A stretch of DNA of 55,794 bases from CAZJHD01 sp964545855 (GCA_964545855.1 CAZJHD010000026.1:1-55794); one strand, 5' to 3'; counted from the first letter of the stretch, positions 7,899 through 16,341 are shown. Numbers and translations are program-made. Notes: generated by a model not told the origin, from the letters alone.

Positions 7899-9038
7899 CT
7901 ATTTCTTCTTCCAGATAATGGTAGGCATGCCCCATTGTCCGTCCTCGTCCTTGGTGAGTCTCCAGACTCTAGTTCGTGAATCGACTAATACAATAACTGG
8001 GCTATTAGTTTCACTGGCGAATCCTGTGGACGCTGATATCACCATATCGGGCAGCGCTGTAGACGTAACATGACTGACCCGGCCAGTAACAATCTCAAAG
8101 ATGCGCATGTCCGAGAAGCGATTACGCACAGCAACGGCTACTGTTACCCCATCGAGCGTCGCGGACTCAACAAAGTCGACGCTCTCTGCGTCAATACCTG
8201 TGAAGTAAATCCGAGGCCCGTGCGATCCGAAGGGTTGCCATGTGTCGTCTGTGTGTACGGGGCTGATGAGGTGAGAAAGGAACACACAGGACCTGCCGAG
8301 GCTCGATCCAAATCGCGCTCCGCCTTGCGAGAGATGTGGCGCCTCTGCTCTGGTAATAGTGCGCGTTCGAGTGATGTTCAGATCCTCGTCAAGCTCGAGG
8401 GCGGCGAAGTATGGCAGACCGAAGGCCTTGGCAACAAGATAGCTGACGCTACTGTCTGTGTCGCGAATGGTGCGCATCGAGTCACAGCCGCCTCCATAGC
8501 GTCCTTTGCGCCATTCAAAGGAGGCTACTCGCGATCGCGGACCTTCGGGCGTGCTCCGGTAGAGGGCCGCCTCGGGTCTATTCCGCGACACTACGACCAA
8601 TGTGTCGCGCTGGGGCGCTACGCCCTCTACTCGAGCCAGGAAGTGCGGTAGCCTGATAAGGCTCTCAAGAGTGTGGTGCGATTGCTTCGTACTATCAGGA
8701 TCAATCAACACTGTTGCATTTCCACCTGCGTTGAGCATTGCGATATCAATCGAGGCCATTCCCGAGAAGTGCAGAGGTAGTATGGCTGAATACGCACCAT
8801 CAACTGAGAAAGTGGTTGAGTGAGCCTGTTGTTCGTCGACTCGATCTAGATTCGCCAAGACTTCGAAACGAACATGGTCTCGATTCTGTTCAACAAGTAC
8901 AATCGAATCGTCCTTGGCAATGAGACCGCTCCTAAAGAAGATGCTCGGTTTCCCGTCACGGAGTGGCCTCGATTCTGCAGCATTTGATATGGTAGAAGAA
9001 GGCGGCACTACGCGGTCCGCGCTCTGTGTGGTGATCAC
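7899..9038 (-). CDS. Low-GC orphan protein, probably beta-propeller-like, 5' truncated
   Basis: 379 aa with GC close to 50 %, far below its neighbours, so recently acquired DNA is likely. The sequence is rich in short beta-type stretches (IVLVEQNRDHVRFEVL, DTLVVVSRNRPEAALYRST, YLVAKAFGLPYFAALELDE, PVIVLVDSRTRVWRLTKD), which resembles the blades of a propeller, but no family is recognised. The apparent GTG start at 9038 lies inside the terminal inverted repeat of the adjacent insertion element, so the original N-terminus, including any signal peptide, is missing. It should be read as a truncated gene. Confidence 0.5.
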   Translation of the reverse strand: MITTQSADRVVPPSSTISNAAESRPLRDGKPSIFFRSGLIAKDDSIVLVEQNRDHVRFEVLANLDRVDEQQAHSTTFSVDGAYSAILPLHFSGMASIDIAMLNAGGNATVLIDPDSTKQSHHTLESLIRLPHFLARVEGVAPQRDTLVVVSRNRPEAALYRSTPEGPRSRVASFEWRKGRYGGGCDSMRTIRDTDSSVSYLVAKAFGLPYFAALELDEDLNITRTRTITRAEAPHLSQGGARFGSSLGRSCVFLSHLISPVHTDDTWQPFGSHGPRIYFTGIDAESVDFVESATLDGVTVAVAVRNRFSDMRIFEIVTGRVSHVTSTALPDMVISASTGFASETNSPVIVLVDSRTRVWRLTKDEDGQWGMPTIIWKKK

Positions 9039-10123
9039 GAAATGATGTCCGCTTCAGGGCTCGAGGGACGTCCATCGCCGATGGTTCGTTGGATCACTCC
9101 GAATCGCTCGAGAATCGTCAAGAGCGCCTCGCGCACGGCGCGGTGTCGATCACGAGGCCGCGACACGTTCGCCAGGGCGTTCTCAACGGCTGCGCACGCG
9201 TCCTCGTAGAGACGCGCACGTAGGCCTTCAGGGTCCTGCGGAGGGCATTCGCTGTCAAGGTCGTCCGCCGTCCGGAATCCGAGCGAGCGCCGCAGGCGGT
9301 AGGTGTTCAAGCGACGGATGATCCATCGCAGGCATCGACGCCATTCGGGAAGGGTGCTCGGAAGCTCGCTCAGAGGCTCGAGCTCGTCCTTGATCTCGCG
9401 GATCGCGCGCTCTACCCACGGGTTGTGCTGCGGGGTGTGGGGGACGCTGCGAATCCAGAGGACGCGGTGGACACGACACCACGTCTGGAATGCGCAACTG
9501 CGGTAGACCGGTCCGCCATCCGTGAAGATGACGAGCGGCGGTCCTCCCTGCTCGAGCACGGCGCGATTCAAGAGTTGGAGCACGTCCCGCCACGTACTCG
9601 GTGGTCCGACGGACGCAGCGATCGTCTTCTGCGTTCCCACATCGCGGAGCACTTCCCCGGCGAAGATTCCGTGCTCGGCTCGCGCCAGTTCCGTGGAGTC
9701 CATCGACCAAGCGACGTTACGCTCGCTCACGGCGATCGTCCTCCGAAGCGTGCGCCGAATCGCTCGCGCCCGCCGACGTTGGTCCTTCTTGAGCACGGAC
9801 AGCGACTCCTGGACGAGCCGCGTGGGGACGGTCCCGTTCAGGGCCTTCTCCACCGGACGCCAGCCCGCCGAGCATCCCTGCCGGGTCCATGCTTCCTTCA
9901 CGAGCTCCTGTGCCTGGCGACGGACCTCGGGGGTCCGGGGCGGACGGCCCCGACGTTGCTTCACCCAGCCCTGCGCCGCTCGCCGGCGCCACCGACGCAC
10001 CGTCCGCGACGAGACGCCGAGCATCTCCGCGGCTACTTTCTGCCTGCCGCGTCGCCCGGGCCGAGCCAGATCGAGTCCTACCTTTCGTCGCACCGAGTCC
10101 GTGACGCCCAGATCGTCCGCCAT
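9035..10123 (-). CDS. DDE transposase (rve integrase core), second transposase of the element
   Basis: 362 aa. Residues 20-60 hold an HTH (RQKVAAEMLGVSSRTVRRWRRR). Residues 130-290 form an RNase-H-like integrase core with Asp142 (WSMDSTE), Asp202 (IFTDGGPVY) and Glu238 (HNPWVERAIREIK), 35 residues between the second Asp and the Glu, the standard DDE35E spacing of IS3/IS481-type enzymes. The triad is intact, so the protein may be active. The ATG at 10123 lies inside the longer upstream frame, shifted by +1. The stop codon runs out of the terminal repeat into flanking DNA, so its last codon depends on the insertion site. Confidence 0.85.
   Translation of the reverse strand: MADDLGVTDSVRRKVGLDLARPGRRGRQKVAAEMLGVSSRTVRRWRRRAAQGWVKQRRGRPPRTPEVRRQAQELVKEAWTRQGCSAGWRPVEKALNGTVPTRLVQESLSVLKKDQRRRARAIRRTLRRTIAVSERNVAWSMDSTELARAEHGIFAGEVLRDVGTQKTIAASVGPPSTWRDVLQLLNRAVLEQGGPPLVIFTDGGPVYRSCAFQTWCRVHRVLWIRSVPHTPQHNPWVERAIREIKDELEPLSELPSTLPEWRRCLRWIIRRLNTYRLRRSLGFRTADDLDSECPPQDPEGLRARLYEDACAAVENALANVSRPRDRHRAVREALLTILERFGVIQRTIGDGRPSSPEADIIS
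9037..9054. repeat. Left terminal inverted repeat of the insertion element
   Basis: 18 bases identical to the reverse complement of 12143-12160. The stop codon of the leftmost transposase (TGA, minus strand 9037-9035) starts on the first base of this repeat, so the gene runs right through the element end. Confidence 0.85.
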
Positions 10124-10601
10124 GCCCGGAGGTCTCTTTCGCTGAGGTGGTGCGGTTCGCCGGAAGCTCGCGAAGAAGACCGATCAAGCCGCTCGACGCC
10201 TCCAGCTGTCGCTCCAGGTCACGAATCCGCTGACGCAGCATCTTGGGATCCTCCTGCGGGTCGATCACCACCGATCCCTTCCGCGCTCTCGGCTGCTTCA
10301 GGAGTCCTGCTCCCATCCCGCCGAGTGCCTGCTGGGACATCTGGAAGATTCGAAGCAGCGGTACCCCGAGCTTCGTTGCCGCCTGCTCCTTGCTGATCCT
10401 TCCCAGCCAGTACTCGAGGATCACCGTGCACCGGCGGTGTGCCTCTCGACGCTGCTCCTCGCTCGCCGCCTCCCAAAGCGCCCGCACCGGCAGCGCGGGT
10501 CGGGGCATCGTGCGGAAGTGAGCGCGCTTGCGGCCCCTCCGCGTCCGACGCGTCTTCGGCACCTCCGTCGTTCGATCCGTTCGGGTCAACTTCGCTTTCA
10601 T
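9717..10601 (-). CDS. Middle ORF of the insertion element, basic HTH-type accessory protein
   Basis: From an ATG at 10601 with GAGGAAA upstream the product starts MKAKLTRTDRTTEVPKTRRT and continues with RKRAHFRTMPRPALPVRALW and RRCTVILEYWLGRISKEQAATKLGV, a helical, HTH-like part. Only about the first 159 codons, up to the downstream transposase start at 10123, look like a real protein; the frame then stays open to 9717 as Gly/Ala/Arg-rich text. It resembles OrfA of two-ORF insertion sequences (DNA binding, fused or partnered with OrfB). The start at 10601 lies inside the tail of the upstream transposase frame. Confidence 0.6.
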   Translation of the reverse strand: MKAKLTRTDRTTEVPKTRRTRRGRKRAHFRTMPRPALPVRALWEAASEEQRREAHRRCTVILEYWLGRISKEQAATKLGVPLLRIFQMSQQALGGMGAGLLKQPRARKGSVVIDPQEDPKMLRQRIRDLERQLEASSGLIGLLRELPANRTTSAKETSGHGGRSGRHGLGATKGRTRSGSARATRQAESSRGDARRLVADGASVAPASGAGLGEATSGPSAPDPRGPSPGTGAREGSMDPAGMLGGLASGGEGPERDRPHAARPGVAVRAQEGPTSAGASDSAHASEDDRRERA

Positions 10602-12075
10602 CGCTCGTGTTTCCTCGCTTCGAAGCCATGCCAATGTCGTCCGAGTTCCACTCCCGTCGCTCACCCGACGGAGTCTGAATCACCAGGCGGCCACGCTCGC
10701 CGTGGAGGCTCACCTGCTCGTCGCCGATCTGCCCCACGAGGAAGACCGGCTTGCGCACCGGTTCCCCGAGCGCGATCGCGAGCTCGTTGCGCGCCATCGC
10801 GTCCTCGAGCGTCTTGCGCACGGTGCTCTCCGCGCCGAAGAAGCGGTCTGCCGGCACCATTCCGTCGATCCCCTGGTGGGGCCGGAAGTGGTTGTAGTGG
10901 GCGAAGAAGTGCCCTAGCCGTTCTCGCGCTTCGGCCACGTCCTGAGGCTGCACCCGTCCCCACAGCTCGCGCTGGATCGTCTCCCAGAGACGCTCCGTCT
11001 TGCCCACCGTCTGCGGATGGTGCGCCCTCGCTACGACGTGCCGAATGCCCTCCTTCTCGAGCCGCTTCTGGAAGTCGCTCTTCCCGCGCCAGGCGAAGTA
11101 CTGCCGCCCCTGGTCGGTCAGGACCTCCTTCGGCTTGCCGAACCGCCCGATCCCCTCGTAGAGCGCCTCGATCACGAGGTCCTGCCGCTGATGGACCTGG
11201 AGGGACCAGCTCACGACGTACCGGCTGAAGTCGTCGAGGAAGACGGTCAGGTAGACGCGGACGTGGTGCCGCGCGAGGAGGAAGCTCGTGATGTCGCTCT
11301 GCCACAGGTCGCCTGGTAGAGACCGCTCGAAGCGTCGTACCTGGGGGCGGCCGCGCTTCGGTCGCGCAGGAGGAGAGGGAGCCTTCGGCAGTCCTTCCTC
11401 GCGCAGCGTCTTGCGCACCGTGCCCGGGCTCACGCGCAGCGCATGAAATCGCCCCAGGAAGTGCGCAATCTTGCGAAGTCCGAAGTCCGGGAAGTTGCGT
11501 TTGGTCTCCACGACCGCCGCCCGCACCGGATCGGCCCCCTTGGGCTTCCCCGCAGGAGAGGCTGCCGTTCGCGGGCCGGGCTTGCGCGGCTCCAGACCCT
11601 TCGGGCCCTCCTGTGCGTGCCTGCGAAGCCAGCGCGCCAGTGTCTTCGAGCAGACGCCCCACGTCCGTGCGAAGACCTCCTGCGAGAGCCCGGACTGTTG
11701 GAATGTCTCGACCGCCTTGCGTCGCTCCTCCGGAGTGAACTCACGGATCTGCACCCCTAGCTTGCCACGGCGCTTGCGCCCAGGCTTCGCGGCTCCGGGT
11801 GCCTGCCGTTCCAACCCTGCCTCACCTTCGTGCGCCAGGCGCCGGCGCCACGCGCAGAAGGACTTGGTGTTCAGACCATTCGACCGGCAGAACGCCACCA
11901 GGCCCTGCCGGCTCGCCTCGAAGGCCTCGATCCACGCCAGCTTCTCGGCCGCCGAGTACCGCCGACCGCTCGACCCGGGAGCGCGCCCGCCTTCGGGCGG
12001 TCCTCCCGGCCTTCGGCCGGGAGCCCCGCCCTGCGGCGTGCGCGCTCCCGGCCCCGTGTCGTGCTCCGCTCCCAT
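10219..12075 (-). CDS. DDE transposase with two HTH domains, first transposase of the element
   Basis: 618 aa from an ATG at 12075 with GGGAGGA upstream. Two HTH modules (about 40-82, SAAEKLAWIEAFEASRQGLV...; about 113-153, FTPEERRKAVETFQQSGLSQ...) precede an HTH_21-like stretch (185-232) and an rve integrase core with Asp261 (WQSDIT), Asp321 (VLTDQG) and Glu361 (GKTERLWETIQ), 39 residues between the last two. Residues 440-475 (PVFLVGQIGDEQVSLHGERG) look like a Mu-transposase-type C-terminal beta barrel. From about residue 492 the frame overlaps the next ORF and its text turns into low-complexity Gly/Ala/Ser, so the functional protein probably ends near residue 480-490. The catalytic triad is intact. 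Confidence 0.85.
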   Translation of the reverse strand: MGAEHDTGPGARTPQGGAPGRRPGGPPEGGRAPGSSGRRYSAAEKLAWIEAFEASRQGLVAFCRSNGLNTKSFCAWRRRLAHEGEAGLERQAPGAAKPGRKRRGKLGVQIREFTPEERRKAVETFQQSGLSQEVFARTWGVCSKTLARWLRRHAQEGPKGLEPRKPGPRTAASPAGKPKGADPVRAAVVETKRNFPDFGLRKIAHFLGRFHALRVSPGTVRKTLREEGLPKAPSPPARPKRGRPQVRRFERSLPGDLWQSDITSFLLARHHVRVYLTVFLDDFSRYVVSWSLQVHQRQDLVIEALYEGIGRFGKPKEVLTDQGRQYFAWRGKSDFQKRLEKEGIRHVVARAHHPQTVGKTERLWETIQRELWGRVQPQDVAEARERLGHFFAHYNHFRPHQGIDGMVPADRFFGAESTVRKTLEDAMARNELAIALGEPVRKPVFLVGQIGDEQVSLHGERGRLVIQTPSGERREWNSDDIGMASKRGNTSDESEVDPNGSNDGGAEDASDAEGPQARSLPHDAPTRAAGAGALGGGERGAASRGTPPVHGDPRVLAGKDQQGAGGNEARGTAASNLPDVPAGTRRDGSRTPEAAESAEGIGGDRPAGGSQDAASADS

Positions 12076-12142
12076 CGTCGTCCTCCCGGGTCTCCATGAC
12101 CCGGCTACTCGACGACGAACACCCCCCTGACCCGCTACGAGA

Positions 12143-12160
12143 AAGCGGACATCATTTCGT
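12143..12160. repeat. Right terminal inverted repeat of the insertion element
   Basis: 18 bases, exact inverse of 9037-9054. It lies 68 bases upstream of the first transposase start, which is the usual place for the end repeat next to the transposase promoter. Reading inwards the next bases are TCTCGTAGCGGG, whereas the left end continues CAGGGCTC, so the perfect match stops at 18. Confidence 0.85.
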
Positions 12161-12882
12161 TACACCGGACAGGAGCCCAGGGGAACGGCGCGAGCTCGTG
12201 GCCGACGATCTCGGCCGACGGCCGCTTCATCGCGTTCCAGAGCGGAGCGAGCAACCTCGTGCCGGGCGACACGAACGGCGTCCCGGACGTCTTCCTGCGC
12301 GACTTCTTCTCCGGAACCACGCGCCGAGTGAGCGTGGCGACGGGAGGGATCCAGGCCGCAGCGGGCAGCCAGGTGCTCGGAAACAACTGCTCGAGCGTCT
12401 CCGGCGGAGGAGAGCTGGTGGCGTTCGCCAGCACCGCGCCGAACCTCGTCGCCGGTGACACGAACGCGAGTCTCGACGTCTTCGTCCACGACGCCGCGGG
12501 CGGCGGCATCCCGGCGAACCCATGGATGAACCTCGGGTACGGCCTCGCGGGAGCCGCTGGTGTGCCGATCGTCACCGCGACGGGGCTCCCTTCCGCGGGC
12601 GAGGTCGTGACGCTCGGCATCATGCAGGCCTCGCGGAACGCGACGCTCGCCTACGCCCTCGGTGGCAGCTTCCTCGGCCTGTCCATCGCCGGCGGAGTAC
12701 TCGTTCCCAATCCGGACCTCGGATTCGTCCAGACGACCGACTCCTCGGGCGCCGATGCGTTGCAGTTCACTTGGCCCTCGGGCCTGCCGAGCGGCTTCGT
12801 CGGCTACTTCCAGGCCATCGTGATCGACTCGTCGGCGCCGCAGGGCCTCGCCTTCTCGAATGCTCTGCAGGTGACGCAGTAG
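12160..12882 (+). pseudogene. PD40/TolB-like beta-propeller protein, 5' part lost at the insertion element
   Basis: The frame enters directly from the element end and reads two propeller repeats of the form 'SADGRFIAFQSGASNLVPGD' and 'GGELVAFASTAPNLVAGDTN', each followed by a DVF(L/V) strand. A C-terminal domain (NPWMNLGYGLAGAAGVPIV ... AIVIDSSAPQGLAFSNALQV) of a type common at the ends of secreted planctomycete proteins follows. No start codon with a ribosome binding site exists before 12259, and the signal peptide and earlier blades are missing. The left flank of the element does not carry the missing half, so it is a true 3' remnant. Confidence 0.7.
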
Positions 12883-12920
12883 TAGCGGATCTCGTTTCGC
12901 GCGCCGCCGCCGACGATCGC

Positions 12921-14153
12921 TCAGCCCCGCTCGAGCTCCGCCAGGATCTCCCCAGCCGAGCGCGCGGCGAGCGGCGAGAGCGCCGCCGGACGCGACATCG
13001 CGCGGCGGAGCCGCTCGCGAGCCGTCTCGGCGTCGCCGACGCGCGCGGCGATGGCGCCCGCGTGGAACAGAAGGCTCGGATCGTCGCTTCCGGTGCGCAG
13101 CGCTTCGAAGGACACCTCCAGCGCCTCCTCGACCCGCCCCGCGCCGAGGAGCGCCCGCGCGAGACGGTCGCACGTGAACACGTCGCGCCGGCGCTCGGCC
13201 TCGCGGCGAGCGAGCGCGAGGGCCTCCTCGGCAGCGTCGCCACGCACGAGGAGGCACTCGAGAAGGTGGTGCGCATCGCCGTCGCCGGAGGACGCGGCGA
13301 ACTCCTGTCGCTCGAGCAGCGTCGCCTCGTCGAGGTGACGCCGCGACTCCTCGGCGCGATCCTGCGCCGCGAGGAGCTGCGAGAGCTGGAGATGGGCATC
13401 GGCGTCGCGCGGATCGCGCAAGAGGACGGCCCGCAGCGCCGCTTCCGCGCCCGCGACGTCTCCCGAGCCCGCCCGCGCTTGCGCGCTCTCGAGCTCGGCG
13501 GGGCGATAGCCCGGCAGGACCTCGAGGGCCCACGCGCAGGCGCGCGCCGCCTCCTCGACCCTTCCCGCGGAGCGCAGCTCGGACGCGAGCTGGACCAGAG
13601 ACCAAGCCTTCTCGCCGCGGTCGGCCGAAGCGTCGACGCAAGCGCGCATGAGCTCGATGGCGCCCTCGCGGTCGCCGTGGAGCGACCGGAGATAGGAAGC
13701 GCGCGCCATGGCGGCGGGCCCGGGCCTGCGGTCCATCATCGCCTGCGCCGCGGCGACGGCCTCCTCGTAGCGGCCGAGCTCCACGAGCGAATCGACGAGG
13801 ACGCCCTCGGTGAGCGTGGAGGGCTGGCGCGCACCCGCGCGGCGCGCGACCTCGAGCGCCTCCGCGAATCGGTGCTGTCCGGCGAGGACGGCGCCGAGCA
13901 ACGCGAGGACGCTCTCGTCGTCGGGAGCGATCGCGAGCGCCTCCCTCACGAGTGCCGCCGCCTCCTCGTAGTCCGCGTGGTCCTGCGAGAGACGCGCCCG
14001 CTGGAGAGCCCGCGCCGCCTCGTTGGTGAGGGCGCGCGTCCGGTCCGATGCCGGCGCGGGAAGCGCGGGCTCGCGGCGGAGGAGCCCGACGGCGGCCGGA
14101 GCCGCGAGGGCGGCTCCGGCGAGGACGACAAGGAACGGGCGGGTGATCGCCAT
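12921..14153 (-). CDS. TPR-repeat protein with N-terminal membrane anchor
   Basis: 410 aa from an ATG at 14153. The first 22 residues (MAITRPFLVVLAGAALAAPA) form a signal peptide or anchor. Residues 40-400 are tandem 34-residue helical repeats with the TPR pattern (DYEEAAALVREALAIAPDDE, RFAEALEVARRAG, RYEEAVAAAQAMM, RVEEALEVSFEALRTG). TPRs scaffold protein-protein contacts, here in the periplasm. The gene starts two bases after the stop of the DUF4331 gene, so the two are one operon; this DUF4331-TPR pairing recurs in other bacteria, but its purpose is unknown. Confidence 0.85.
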   Translation of the reverse strand: MAITRPFLVVLAGAALAAPAAVGLLRREPALPAPASDRTRALTNEAARALQRARLSQDHADYEEAAALVREALAIAPDDESVLALLGAVLAGQHRFAEALEVARRAGARQPSTLTEGVLVDSLVELGRYEEAVAAAQAMMDRRPGPAAMARASYLRSLHGDREGAIELMRACVDASADRGEKAWSLVQLASELRSAGRVEEAARACAWALEVLPGYRPAELESAQARAGSGDVAGAEAALRAVLLRDPRDADAHLQLSQLLAAQDRAEESRRHLDEATLLERQEFAASSGDGDAHHLLECLLVRGDAAEEALALARREAERRRDVFTCDRLARALLGAGRVEEALEVSFEALRTGSDDPSLLFHAGAIAARVGDAETARERLRRAMSRPAALSPLAARSAGEILAELERG

Positions 14154-14155
14154 GA

Positions 14156-15577
14156 TCAGTTCTGCTTCCCGTGGAGATTGGTGAGGCCGTCGTGCGGAGT
14201 CGCGAGGAATGGAAACACGTCCGGCAACGGCACGTCGTTGCCATCGACGCCGTCGCCGAGCACGTTGTTCGGGAAGACGTCGAAAGGTGTGTTGCCGGCG
14301 CCATCCTGGAACAGCACTCCGGCGACGGCGCGCAGCTCGATGTCGACGACGTCGTCTCCGACGCGCCGGCCGTTGGGGAACCCGGAGAGATCGCCGCCGA
14401 GCACCCCGAGACGGCTGTATCCGGGATCGCCCGGCTTCTTCGGCGGAATCGCCACGTTCACGCGGAGCATCTCGCTGGGGACGACGTTCGCGGGCTGGTT
14501 GAGACCGGCGACGCCCGTGAGGAAGACGGCCACGAGATCGTTGCGACCCGTCGTCGGGACGCTCAGGCCCGCGCCCGAGTAGAGAGCGTCCAGGAGCGCC
14601 GCGGGCTCGGGGTTCACGACGTAGCTGAGGAACTGCGCGTCGTCCTTGGGCTGGCTCGCGTTGAAGCGGTCCTTGTCCCGGAGCGGGATGACGAGCTCGT
14701 TCACGAGCGGCATTCCGAGGCGCGAGACCTGGACGAACTTCCCGACGTTCTTGGGAGCCTTTCCCTTGGCGTTGAGCACGCGCGTCGCGCGCCGCGCCGC
14801 CGTCGAATAGACGCCGATCACGGGCTCGGACGTCGATTCCTTGGGCAGCCCGTCGACCGTGAGGTCGGCGATCGGGATCTCCATCGCGATCGTGTGGACG
14901 TTGTAGCCGGCGGTTCCATCCTTCCCTCCACCCACGTTCCCGAAGCCGCTGCGGATCGTGAGCCGGTCGAAGATCGCTCCGAGGTCGACGTAGAAGGCCT
15001 CGTCGCGCGGCCCCGCGAAGACGCGGCAGCCATTCGGGAGCGTGGTGATCGCCGCCTGAGCGAGGGCCTCGTAGCCGGGCGTCGACGTCGCGCCGACGTT
15101 CGGCGGCGGCACGGGGATCGGAGCCGCGTTCAGCTTCACGGGCTTCTTCTTCCCGACGATCTCGAAGACGTCGTAGGACTGTCGGACGTTGTAGTCCGGA
15201 TCGTCGAGGCTCGTGACGGGACCCGTCACGGCGAGGAAGGTGGCGTCGTTCAGCCGCTGTGTGGTGAATCGGAACTCGTAGGTGACGTCCGCGATCGCGT
15301 CGCCGTCGTTGTCGAAGTGGATCGAGTAGGAGACGTTGTCGTCGAACTTGTGGAAGTTGGGTCCGCCGGCCGGCTCCTCGAGCGGGATGTAGTTCCAGAT
15401 GGCGACGAGCCGGTTTGGACTCTCCGGGCTCACGAAGGCGTAGACGTCGGTGTTGTCGGCCGTGGGGTCGTCCGCGATGAGCGGCGCCTCGCGGTGGCTC
15501 GAGAAGAATGCGTAGGCGGGGAGCGCCGCGGCCAGCACGAGGGCCGACGCGGCGACGAGGAGGGGCTTCTTGTGCAT
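14156..15577 (-). CDS. DUF4331 family secreted protein
   Basis: 473 aa from an ATG at 15577. The signal peptide MHKKPLLVAASALVLAAALP..YAFF is followed by SSHREAPLIADDPTADNTDV, the signature opening of DUF4331 proteins, then the conserved FDDNVSYSIHFDNDGDAIAD stretch and the domain's long beta-rich body to the end. DUF4331 proteins are exported and have no assigned reaction. Its stop is two bases before the TPR gene, with which it forms an operon. The 176-base gap to the divergent msrB gene must hold its promoter, but none is clear. Confidence 0.88.
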   Translation of the reverse strand: MHKKPLLVAASALVLAAALPAYAFFSSHREAPLIADDPTADNTDVYAFVSPESPNRLVAIWNYIPLEEPAGGPNFHKFDDNVSYSIHFDNDGDAIADVTYEFRFTTQRLNDATFLAVTGPVTSLDDPDYNVRQSYDVFEIVGKKKPVKLNAAPIPVPPPNVGATSTPGYEALAQAAITTLPNGCRVFAGPRDEAFYVDLGAIFDRLTIRSGFGNVGGGKDGTAGYNVHTIAMEIPIADLTVDGLPKESTSEPVIGVYSTAARRATRVLNAKGKAPKNVGKFVQVSRLGMPLVNELVIPLRDKDRFNASQPKDDAQFLSYVVNPEPAALLDALYSGAGLSVPTTGRNDLVAVFLTGVAGLNQPANVVPSEMLRVNVAIPPKKPGDPGYSRLGVLGGDLSGFPNGRRVGDDVVDIELRAVAGVLFQDGAGNTPFDVFPNNVLGDGVDGNDVPLPDVFPFLATPHDGLTNLHGKQN

Positions 15578-15753
15578 CGGGATCGTGTTTCGGTGGTGGC
15601 GGGCTGGTGTCCCGCGAACCCGAACAGCGGATCCCGCGGCCGATCGGATGTCGCGGATCGTGCGCGGCGCGCGACGATGGGATACAAGGAGCCCGTTCCC
15701 TCGGGCGGCCCCGCGTCCCCGAGTTCCGCACCACTCCGCCGAAGGATCCCCCC

Positions 15754-16242
15754 GTGGTCCGAGTCCGTGTCTTCCAGTCCGATGGCATTCTCGCGGAAGT
15801 CGAAACACCGAAGATCGTGAAGAGCGATGCGGAGTGGGCGCGCCAACTCACGCCGGCGCAGTTCCAGATCGCGCGTGCGAAGGGCACCGAGCGCGCCTTC
15901 TGCGGCACGCTCCTCGACAACCACCGCGAGGGTGTCTACGCCTGCATCTGCTGCCGTCTGCCGCTCTTTGCATCCAAGTCGAAGTTCGACTCGGGATCGG
16001 GCTGGCCCTCCTTCTTCCAGCCCATCGCTCGGGAGAACGTCGCCGAGCACGAGGACACGGCCTACGGCATGGTGCGCACGGAGATCCTGTGCGCGCGCTG
16101 CGATGCCCACCTCGGGCACGTGTTCGAGGACGGTCCTCCGCCGACGGGGCTGCGCTACTGCCTCAACTCGGAGTCGATGACGTTCACGGACCTCGTGGAC
16201 GTGAAGAATCTCGCCGAGCCGAATCGGGGCGCGGGCACGTAG
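15754..16242 (+). CDS. msrB: Peptide-methionine (R)-S-oxide reductase
   Basis: 162 aa from a GTG at 15754 with GAAGGA eight bases upstream. The enzyme reduces methionine-R-sulfoxide in proteins, repairing oxidative damage. The conserved MsrB features are present: a zinc-binding pair CICC (Cys64, Cys67) and CARC, the substrate signature FDSGSGWPSFFQPI, and the catalytic cysteine in LRYCLNSESM (Cys136). No signal peptide is present, so it acts in the cytoplasm. Length fits the single-domain family. It is transcribed away from the DUF4331 operon. Confidence 0.93.
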   Translation: MVRVRVFQSDGILAEVETPKIVKSDAEWARQLTPAQFQIARAKGTERAFCGTLLDNHREGVYACICCRLPLFASKSKFDSGSGWPSFFQPIARENVAEHEDTAYGMVRTEILCARCDAHLGHVFEDGPPPTGLRYCLNSESMTFTDLVDVKNLAEPNRGAGT

Positions 16243-16341
16243 GAGCGCCCTTCGTCCGTCCCCCCGACGGGCATGCCTAGTCCGTCTACACTGGCGCCCC
16301 TGGAGTGCCCGTCCCTCTCTACCTTCGCAGCGAGGAGTCCC

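Larger units (their letters stand above)
9037..12160. mobile_element. 3124-bp insertion element with 18-bp TIRs and two DDE transposases
   Basis: ACGAAATGATGTCCGCTT at 9037-9054 is repeated in exact inverse orientation at 12143-12160, and the three minus-strand frames between them account for nearly all of the interior. Two encode different rve-type DDE transposases and the third a small basic protein. The flanking bases (GATC on the left, TACA on the right) do not match, so no target-site duplication is seen. Both flanking genes are cut at the element edges and are unrelated to each other, which implies deletion or recombination after insertion. It resembles IS481/IS3-type elements in its transposases but not in carrying two of them. 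Confidence 0.8.

Noticed and set aside
10100..10130. Programmed -1 frameshift between the middle ORF and the second transposase
   Set aside because: The second transposase lies in the +1 phase and no A-rich slippery heptamer is present; it also has its own ATG.
14154..15920. Open minus-strand extension upstream of the TPR protein (a 999-codon frame)
   Set aside because: The stretch is a shadow of the DUF4331 gene in another phase; the signal-peptide start at 14153 fits the TPR protein.
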